Positions 44,812-49,950 of a stretch of 49,950 nt of DNA are shown piece after piece. Every line of letters starts with the position of its first letter. Position 1 is the first letter of the stretch. Source of the stretch: Legionella sp. (GTDB lineage Bacteria; Pseudomonadota; Gammaproteobacteria; Legionellales; Legionellaceae); NCBI GenBank assembly GCA_027437055.1, contig DAIAOV010000010.1:1-49950 (forward strand). Direction: 5' to 3'. The notes beneath the pieces are model-generated. The model was given only the letters and a program-made list of their open reading frames with translations, was not told the origin of the DNA and did no database searches. Both the position numbers and the translations under genes were made by a program.

Positions 44812-45460
44812 GTTGCCATTTTCGCTTGATATGCACCAGTTTTCTGATGATCCATAATCCTTTACTACCCTAAGTATAGTGATACGTGGGGGGAGGGCGT
44901 ATGGAAATTTACAGTTTGGCATTCCTTCTTGCGAAAAGGCAGCAATTTGCTCTCTAATGGCTTAATTCGGCATTTTGAAAATGCCTTTTTTGCCCAAGAA
45001 GAGAGGTGAACTTTAAGCTGACCCATGACCTTGTGAACAGACCTTACGCATGTTCCTTGAATAGACCGAGATGCTACTGCAGAGGGCAACTGCGTTGTTG
45101 GTACGGCGCTCGAATCTTTATGTACTATTATGTACATTCCGGTTCTGCATTCCGTTCCTTTTAACACTAGCTTTCCTGCTGCGAGTTTTAAAAGAGATCT
45201 AATACTCAAAGGGGCACGCTGGGAAATGTACCAGTTACGGATTAAACGGTTTGAGAAATATAGCCTTTTCGTGAGGCGTGATGAAACCCTAAAATAATTC
45301 GCAATTAGTATAAAGCATGTCTTACATGCGTAGGTATCTGTTGAAATAATTATCAATTTAGCCCTGGCATTGGGTCGCTTCCTTGTATCTTCAACTTAAA
45401 TGAAAGCGCATCTAGTTTTTCTTTAAACATCTACCCATTCACCTTGATTCAAGAGCGTAT
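44812..45460. other. Unassigned 650-bp stretch between rne and rluC
   Basis: This segment looks different from its neighbours, with more mixed base composition. A minus-strand open frame (44865-45356, 163 codons) has atypical, Ser/Arg/Leu/Cys-rich composition and no ribosome site, so I do not call it. A GTGAACAGACCTTACG stretch (45031-45046) resembles the end of the MITE at 21802-21910. A decayed mobile element or an rne leader structure are both possible. Confidence 0.4.
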
Positions 45461-45598
45461 CCTGAACAATCAATGACATTAACTTAAAACGAAGGTTAAG
45501 CTCTTGGCCTAACATTAGTCTCTTGCTTTACTTAACATCTTTTGTCAGGCCAAGGGCCCGACCTACGCTTAAGCTGACGTCATTACCTGAACAGTTAC
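45461..45598. mobile_element. MITE-like GTTGACGCC element, intact copy E
   Basis: CCTGAACAATCAATGACATT + AACTTAA on the left and TTAAGCTGACGTCATTACC + TGAACAGTTA on the right are inverted versions of the same end sequence as copy D. The 138-bp unit has a different interior from copy D, with TTGGCC...GGCCAAG pairing (45504-45509 with 45549-45554). It lies upstream of rluC. Confidence 0.6.
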
Positions 45599-45787
45599 GT
45601 TTGTCTTTAATCGGGTAGTTGTTGCTTTAATTTGATTTATTGTCAAATTAACCAAAATAACGACATCCTATTAATTTTTTATTCTATAATTGATAGAAAA
45701 TCAAGGGAGTTTACGTATTTTAATAAATCAACAACAAATCTTTGTCGATAATTAATCGACTATTAAACTTTTTCTTTGTTTATGCGT

Positions 45788-45793
45788 TATAAT
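45788..45793 (+). promoter_or_regulatory. Probable -10 element of rluC
   Basis: A perfect TATAAT lies 78 nt before the rluC ATG. The -35 is not clear (AAACTT or TTAAAC, about 17-19 nt upstream). A small AGGGA-GTTT-TCCCT hairpin (45803-45816) follows in the predicted leader. Confidence 0.4.
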
Positions 45794-45870
45794 TCGGTCG
45801 CTAGGGAGTTTTCCCTTACGATTGATAATCATATCAAAAAATTCACGCTCAGCAAACAGGTTTATTGACA

Positions 45871-46818
45871 ATGAGTGAAGTAAGTTATAAAGAGATTAGT
45901 AGTGAAGAAGAAGGGCAGCGTCTGGATAATTATTTAATTCGTATCTTGAAGGGGGTACCTAAAAGCCACATTTATAGAATTATAAGAGGTGGTGAAGTCC
46001 GAATTAACAAAAAAAGATCTCAAGTCAGTTCTCGTCTGCATGCTGGAGATATTGTACGTATCCCACCTATTCGTATTTCAGAGTCAAAAGAAGTTTTTGT
46101 CGGTGATGCTTTGGCAAAACGCCTTAAAGAATGTATTATTTTTGAAGATCCGCGGCTTTTGGTTATTAATAAGCCAGCGGGTATTGCAGTACATGGTGGC
46201 AGTGGTTTAAGTCTTGGTGTTATAGAGGCATTAAGAAAAACCCGACAAGATTTACCTTATTTAGAATTGGTCCATCGATTAGATAAAGAGACATCAGGTT
46301 GTCTTCTATTAGCTAAAAAGAGAAGCACTTTAAGAGCTATCCAAGCTTTATTGGAGGCCCGGCAAATTCAGAAGACTTATTGGGCATTATTAACGCACTC
46401 CTGGCAAGGTAAAAAGAAAGTGACAGTGAGAGCAGCCCTTGAAAAGAATACATTAAAATCAGGCGAGCGAGTTGTTTTAGTGAACGATGAAGGTAAGGCT
46501 TCAGAGACAGATTTTAAACTCTTAGAGAATTATAGCCAGGCCTGTTGGGTTGAAGCGAGTCCTAAAACGGGACGTACCCATCAAATTCGTGTTCATAGTG
46601 CGCATCTAGGTCATGTTATAGTAGGGGATAAAAAATACGGATCTCTTGCAGGAGAAGTGGCAGGAATAGATAATGGCCGAAATCGCCTTTATTTGCATGC
46701 ACGAGCAATTCAATTTGAATTAAATGGCACAAAACTGTCATTTCAAGCTAATCTAGATGAGCAATTTGCTAATACACTAAAACAGTTGCGCGCGAGGAGT
46801 ATAGTGAGCAATGAGTAA
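45871..46818 (+). CDS. rluC: Ribosomal large subunit pseudouridine synthase C
   Basis: RluC makes pseudouridines in 23S rRNA. From ATG 45871 it is 315 residues, with an N-terminal S4 RNA-binding domain (about 17-65, GQRLDNYLIRILKGVPKSHI), the catalytic motif VHRLDKETSG (Asp138) and the C-terminal GRTHQIRVHSAHLGH. A TTG two codons upstream is possible. It overlaps the next gene by 8 nt. Position divergent from rne matches E. coli rne-rluC and supports RluC over RluD. Confidence 0.94.
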   Translation: MSEVSYKEISSEEEGQRLDNYLIRILKGVPKSHIYRIIRGGEVRINKKRSQVSSRLHAGDIVRIPPIRISESKEVFVGDALAKRLKECIIFEDPRLLVINKPAGIAVHGGSGLSLGVIEALRKTRQDLPYLELVHRLDKETSGCLLLAKKRSTLRAIQALLEARQIQKTYWALLTHSWQGKKKVTVRAALEKNTLKSGERVVLVNDEGKASETDFKLLENYSQACWVEASPKTGRTHQIRVHSAHLGHVIVGDKKYGSLAGEVAGIDNGRNRLYLHARAIQFELNGTKLSFQANLDEQFANTLKQLRARSIVSNE

Positions 46819-47470
46819 TCCATATCAATTAATCGTTTTTGATTGGGAAGGAACCATTTCTGACACCTTAGGGTTAATTTTACACACGGTGTCTACTGAG
46901 GCCAATAAGCTAGGTTTTGGCGAACTAGACCCCTATGTGGCAAGAAAATATGTTGATCTTGGATTAGTGCAGGCTTTACGCAAAACATTCCCAGACTTAT
47001 CTTGTAAACAACATGAGCAATTGTTACAAGCAGTACACCAAGCAATGATTACTCGACCCTCTGAAATCTGTTTGATTCCTGGGGCTCGGGAGTTTATTCA
47101 ACTGGTGCATGATGCAAAAATAGATATAGCTATAGCAACGAATAAAGGACAACAATCATTGTTACGTTCTCTTCAGGTAGCAGGCCTAAATGAGCTATTC
47201 AAGGTGACACGCTCCGCAGGACAGACTCCGGCTAAACCATGCCCGCAAATGTTAGAAGAAATTATGGAAGAATTTGGTAAAGAGCCTTCTTCAACTTTGA
47301 TGATAGGTGATTCGAGTTCCGATATAGAAATGGCAAAAAGTATCAATGTGACAGCAATAGGTGTGGACTTTTACCACCAGCAAGAGGCTGCCCTAAAGGC
47401 TGCTGGTGCTCTAGCAGTATTTGACGATTATCAGCTATTGGCGAACTTTTTAGGATTGCCGAAAGTGTAA
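46811..47470 (+). CDS. HAD-family phosphatase, phosphoglycolate-phosphatase-like, with Glu in motif I
   Basis: 219 residues in the Gph/beta-phosphoglucomutase-like branch of the HAD superfamily. Motif II is AIATNKGQQS, motif III has the Lys in TPAKPCPQML, motif IV is MIGDSSSDIEMAK, and the helical cap lies at about 20-85. Motif I reads FDWEGT, so the usual general-acid Asp (two after the nucleophile Asp11) is Glu13. Phosphatase activity may be altered. It overlaps rluC by 8 nt and precedes pgsA by 17 nt, forming one operon. Confidence 0.85.
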   Translation: MSNPYQLIVFDWEGTISDTLGLILHTVSTEANKLGFGELDPYVARKYVDLGLVQALRKTFPDLSCKQHEQLLQAVHQAMITRPSEICLIPGAREFIQLVHDAKIDIAIATNKGQQSLLRSLQVAGLNELFKVTRSAGQTPAKPCPQMLEEIMEEFGKEPSSTLMIGDSSSDIEMAKSINVTAIGVDFYHQQEAALKAAGALAVFDDYQLLANFLGLPKV

Positions 47471-47487
47471 AAGGAGGTATTAATTAA

Positions 47488-48051
47488 GTGAGTACATTAA
47501 CCAGTTTGCCCAATCTGCTAACGTTAATGCGTATAGTACTTATTCCCATCTTTATCATCGTTTTTTATTTACCTTTTCAATGGGCTCATGCTACTGCAGC
47601 AGTCATTTTTGCTGCAGCAGGCTTTACTGATTGGTTAGACGGTTATTTGGCACGAAAGCTTAAAATGATGTCTCCCTTCGGCGCTTTCCTGGATCCAGTT
47701 GCAGATAAGTTGCTTGTATCTACTAGTTTACTCCTTTTAGTCGGTGTAAAAGATATTAATTACATCACTATTCCTGCCATAGTGATTGTAGGAAGGGAAA
47801 TAGTGATTTCAGCTTTGAGAGAGTGGATGGCTGAAATCGGACGTCGTGCTAGCGTTACTGTTGGTTATGTAGGTAAAGTGAAAACTATGTTGCAAATGGT
47901 AGCCTTACTTTTATTACTTGCCTTTAACCCGATAGAATCTTGGTGGGGAATCCTTGGCTTTATATTGCTTTATGTGGCTGCAATTTTAACTATTTGGTCT
48001 ATGATTATTTATCTGGCGATCGCATGGCCAGAATTAATGAAAAAAAGTTAA
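47488..48051 (+). CDS. pgsA: CDP-diacylglycerol-glycerol-3-phosphate 3-phosphatidyltransferase
   Basis: PgsA makes phosphatidylglycerol phosphate in the inner membrane from CDP-diacylglycerol and the glycerol-3-phosphate supplied by GpsA. The 187-residue protein has four to five membrane helices and the CDP-alcohol transferase signature DWLDGYLARKLKMMSPFG + AFLDPVADK with all the key Asp residues. It begins at GTG 47488, 7-10 nt after a perfect AAGGAGGT. It is followed by tRNA-Gly/Cys/Leu, the same order as E. coli pgsA-glyW-cysT-leuZ. Confidence 0.95.
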   Translation: MSTLTSLPNLLTLMRIVLIPIFIIVFYLPFQWAHATAAVIFAAAGFTDWLDGYLARKLKMMSPFGAFLDPVADKLLVSTSLLLLVGVKDINYITIPAIVIVGREIVISALREWMAEIGRRASVTVGYVGKVKTMLQMVALLLLLAFNPIESWWGILGFILLYVAAILTIWSMIIYLAIAWPELMKKS

Positions 48052-48059
48052 GTTTTTTG

Positions 48060-48087
48060 TTGACAGAGTCTGAATTTTCGGTAGAAT
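48060..48087 (+). promoter_or_regulatory. Stable-RNA-type promoter of the tRNA cluster
   Basis: TTGACA (48060-48065), a 16-nt spacer and TAGAAT (48082-48087), followed by the GC-rich CACACCCCG before the expected start. A GC-rich discriminator is typical of tRNA promoters under stringent (ppGpp) control. Confidence 0.7.
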
Positions 48088-48103
48088 CACACCCCGTAGA
48101 GAC

Positions 48104-48179
<76 letters not shown>

Positions 48180-48183
48180 AATT

Positions 48184-48211
48184 AAAGCGACAAAATAGTC
48201 GCTTTTTTTTT
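48184..48211 (+). terminator. Terminator between tRNA-Gly and tRNA-Cys
   Basis: AAAGCGAC-AAAATA-GTCGCTTT is an 8-bp perfect stem followed by an unbroken run of T. It starts 4 nt after tRNA-Gly. It should stop much of the transcript, so tRNA-Cys and tRNA-Leu depend on read-through or a weak promoter at 48205-48237. Confidence 0.8.
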
Positions 48212-48237
48212 AGAGCACTAAGTAGATACATATATGA

Positions 48238-48311
48238 GGCTGTGTGGCAGAGTGGTCATGCAGCGGCCTGCAAAGCCGTGTACGCCGGTTCGATTCCGGC
48301 CTCAGCCTCCA
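48238..48311 (+). tRNA. tRNA-Cys (anticodon GCA)
   Basis: 74 nt. D stem GCA/TGC, anticodon stem GCGGC/GCCGT, loop CTGCAAA, T arm GCCGG-TTCGATT-CCGGC, discriminator T and CCA. The acceptor stem GGCTGTG/CTCAGCC contains a T-T mismatch at the sixth pair (6-67); the other six pairs are good. Confidence 0.93.
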
Positions 48312-48322
48312 TACAGACCACC

Positions 48323-48412
48323 GCCCAGGTGGCGAAACAGGTAGACGCAAGGGACTTAAAATCCCTCGGGACTTAAACTCCCGTGCCGGTTCGATTCCGG
48401 CCCTGGGCACCA
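48323..48412 (+). tRNA. tRNA-Leu (anticodon TAA)
   Basis: 90 nt, type II with a long variable arm. Acceptor GCCCAGG/CCTGGGC, anticodon stem AGGGA/TCCCT with loop CTTAAAA, variable arm around CGGGACTTAAACTCCCG, T arm GCCGG-TTCGATT-CCGGC, discriminator A and encoded CCA. It is the likely attachment site of the island that follows. Confidence 0.96.
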
Positions 48413-48619
48413 ATTACACATTTTGTAATTGTTCGCAAGAGTTCAAATTAGTACGTAACTGATTGATAAATAATAGAATAACACTGACTTTTCTCTCTCA
48501 AATCTTTCTCAACTATTCGTAATTTTTCGCATATAACCGCGAGAACTTTGGGTAAGATTTTGGGTAAGGTTTTTGTACCTCTTCTTCCAAAGTTACCGCT
48601 TAGTTGAGGTAATTTTATA
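48413..48619. other. Left end of the tRNA-Leu island, with direct repeats
   Basis: The 207 bp between tRNA-Leu and the integrase has no gene. Two exact copies of TTTGGGTAAG lie 12 bp apart (48547-48556 and 48559-48568), about 50 nt before the integrase start. They could be integrase arm-binding sites or an operator. The attL core is expected in the 3' end of tRNA-Leu; its partner attR is outside the window. Confidence 0.5.
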
Positions 48620-49810
48620 ATGTTAACCGACTCCTATATTAAATCTTTAAAGATTGGCGATAAAAAACGTCATACTGATCTTTATGGTTTGGTATTAGAA
48701 CTAAGACCAAACAAGAAAAAACTTAATAAAGTATTTATTTTCCGTTTTCAATGGAATAAAAAGCCGCAAACAATCACTATTGGGAAATATCCCAGCGTTC
48801 CTCTTGCAGAGGCTCGGGCTATTGCTTTGGCTTATCGAGAATTGGTGGATAAAGAGGTTGATCCCAGATCGAAAAATACTGAAGCCGAACAAACGAGAAT
48901 AACTTTAGGTGTAGTCGCTGATCAATGGTTTCAAAAATATAAATCTTCCTGGAAGAATTTTGCAAGGAATCGTCATGAAAAGAGCATTTCACGCGATATG
49001 TCATCTATTGCTAATAAACCTATTGATGATATAACAAAAACTGATTTGTTAAATATTATTAAACTCCACGAAGAGCTGGGCCACCATGATGTGGCACATC
49101 GCCTATATGCCAGACTGCAAAGTATATTTGAATTTGCAGTTGGCTCCTCACTTACTACTAATTATCCATTTATTGGTTTAAAAAAAGTTTTAATGCCGAA
49201 ACCAAAGGCGAAGAACCAGCCTGCTATAAATGCAAATGAAGCTCATGAAATGATGTTGATTATTAAAAAAACTAACTCAACAAAAATTGTAAAGTTGTAT
49301 ATGGAGTTGTTGGCTCATGTATTTACAAGACCTTCAGAGTTGCGCGAGGCAAAATGGTCTGAATTTGATTTACAAAAAGCAGAATGGAATATTCCAGCAG
49401 ATCGAATGAAGATGGATATAGCGCATTGGGTGCCTTTAACTCCACATGTTTTAAGTTTATTGAAAGAACTAAGGCTGATTACAGGTTTTACACCTTATTT
49501 ATTTAGTTCCCCAGCATTAAAAAGATCTCAACCTATTAGTGAAGCAAGTGTCCGTAAACTTTTACATAGCGCAGGTTATAAGAATCGTCATACAGCTCAC
49601 GGTTTTCGTTCGTTGGCTTCTAGTGTGTTGCATGAACAAGGGGACTTTAGAGCGGATGCTATCGAAGCCCAACTAGCTCATAAAGTTCAAGGAGTGCGAG
49701 GGGTATATCTCCGTGCGGATTTCAAGAAGGAGCGTAGAGAGCTTATGGAGTGGTATAGCAATTGGTTAAACCAATTAAATGTTATGACTGAAATAAATTA
49801 TGGATTTTAA
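48620..49810 (+). CDS. Tyrosine recombinase (P4-type phage/island integrase)
   Basis: 396 residues: an N-terminal arm-binding domain of the DUF4102 kind (about 1-85, IGKYPSVPLAEARAIAL), a core-binding SAM-like domain (about 95-190) and a C-terminal catalytic domain. The catalytic residues are visible: Arg237 in FTRPSELREAKW, His327 and Arg330 in HGFR, His354 in LAHK and Tyr363 in GVYLR. GAGGT precedes the ATG. Transcription leads away from tRNA-Leu into the island. Such integrases insert islands into tRNA 3' ends. Confidence 0.95.
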   Translation: MLTDSYIKSLKIGDKKRHTDLYGLVLELRPNKKKLNKVFIFRFQWNKKPQTITIGKYPSVPLAEARAIALAYRELVDKEVDPRSKNTEAEQTRITLGVVADQWFQKYKSSWKNFARNRHEKSISRDMSSIANKPIDDITKTDLLNIIKLHEELGHHDVAHRLYARLQSIFEFAVGSSLTTNYPFIGLKKVLMPKPKAKNQPAINANEAHEMMLIIKKTNSTKIVKLYMELLAHVFTRPSELREAKWSEFDLQKAEWNIPADRMKMDIAHWVPLTPHVLSLLKELRLITGFTPYLFSSPALKRSQPISEASVRKLLHSAGYKNRHTAHGFRSLASSVLHEQGDFRADAIEAQLAHKVQGVRGVYLRADFKKERRELMEWYSNWLNQLNVMTEINYGF

Positions 49811-49813
49811 TAT

Positions 49814-49950
49814 ATGAATACCAATCAAAATTATCTGCTAAATTTAATAGATAGCATCAAGCCAAGTAAACCTTCTATTTCAGATCGAATAATGGATAGG
49901 ATTAACTTTGCTTCATATAGCAGGGGACAGCGCTTATCTATTCAAATAGA
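49814..49950 (+). CDS. Start of an unidentified island gene, cut by window end
   Basis: ATG 49814, 3 nt after the integrase stop, opens a frame with no stop to the window end (45 codons). The visible part reads MNTNQNYLLNLIDSIKPSKP..., soluble and polar. There is no strong ribosome site, so coupling to the integrase is likely if it is real. Too short to assign. Confidence 0.5.
   Translation, partial: MNTNQNYLLNLIDSIKPSKPSISDRIMDRINFASYSRGQRLSIQI

Noticed and set aside
44865..45356. 163-codon open frame on the minus strand
   Set aside because: No ribosome site, odd composition, no recognisable domain; it lies in repeat-like intergenic DNA.

Overview
The window reads as chromosomal backbone of a Legionella species. 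The evidence is AT-rich coding with TTG/GTG starts, a gene order I recognise from the L. pneumophila lpg2298-lpg2319 neighbourhood (motAB, patD, bdhA, dapA, a large Ceg28-position effector, murI, AnkH, a LegC7/YlfA-type protein), and many eukaryotic-like or orphan proteins of the type IVB (Dot/Icm) effector kind. The species is probably not L. pneumophila, because several orphan genes and repeat families do not match what I remember there. The L. pneumophila locus comparisons are from memory; no search was run.

Layout. 1-3.7 kb: 3' end of an effector-like gene with two internal repeats, an aromatic/hydroxy amino acid permease and a small exported protein. 3.7-8.0 kb (minus): bdhA-patD-motA-motB and a glycine-zipper lipoprotein. 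8.3-10.7 kb (plus): dapA, a miniature BamC-like lipoprotein and a QEGLA-family (DUF1704) metallopeptidase-like protein. 10.8-19.5 kb is an accessory stretch: a Cys-rich exported protein, a 1165-residue effector candidate, murI, a classical-type protein tyrosine phosphatase, a 473-residue orphan, and a 258-residue protein ending in a CaaX box (CVLF). The CaaX gene sits at the tail of the yibN-grxC-secB-gpsA operon (minus, 19.5-21.7 kb). 21.9-25.9 kb: smrA (minus), then prmB-aroC and asd (plus). 26.2-28.5 kb: a degenerate Smr paralogue immediately followed by the ankyrin/cysteine-protease-like effector AnkH.

28.8-39.2 kb is mixed: two small proteins, an amino acid-binding protein, an orphan with a PmrA-box-like promoter, an AidB-type acyl-CoA dehydrogenase, PEBP and MgtC-like proteins, a YjjG-type nucleotidase, a bicupin and rapA. 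39.5-42.5 kb: a gene broken by one extra G in a G5 run, then the LegC7-type coiled-coil effector. 42.6-48.4 kb: rne, divergent from rluC-HAD phosphatase-pgsA, and the tRNA-Gly/Cys/Leu cluster in the same order as E. coli pgsA-glyW-cysT-leuZ. 48.4 kb to the end: a tyrosine integrase directly after tRNA-Leu, so an integrated island starts here and runs off the window.

Housekeeping functions include lysine/threonine precursor synthesis (asd, dapA), the shikimate pathway (aroC), peptidoglycan (murI), phospholipid synthesis (gpsA, pgsA), export (secB), RNA processing (rne, rluC) and transcription recycling (rapA). The intergenic spaces hold several families of short inverted-repeat elements. One, with ends close to TTAAGTTGACGCCATTACCTGAACAGTTA (written here as a consensus of several copies, 1412-1439, 28711-28737, 42547-42575), occurs at least six times; two larger copies in opposite orientation bracket the 1.3-18.6 kb segment. 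The strongest leads are the CaaX protein, the PTP, the frameshifted gene, the degenerate Smr-AnkH pair and the inverted-repeat family.
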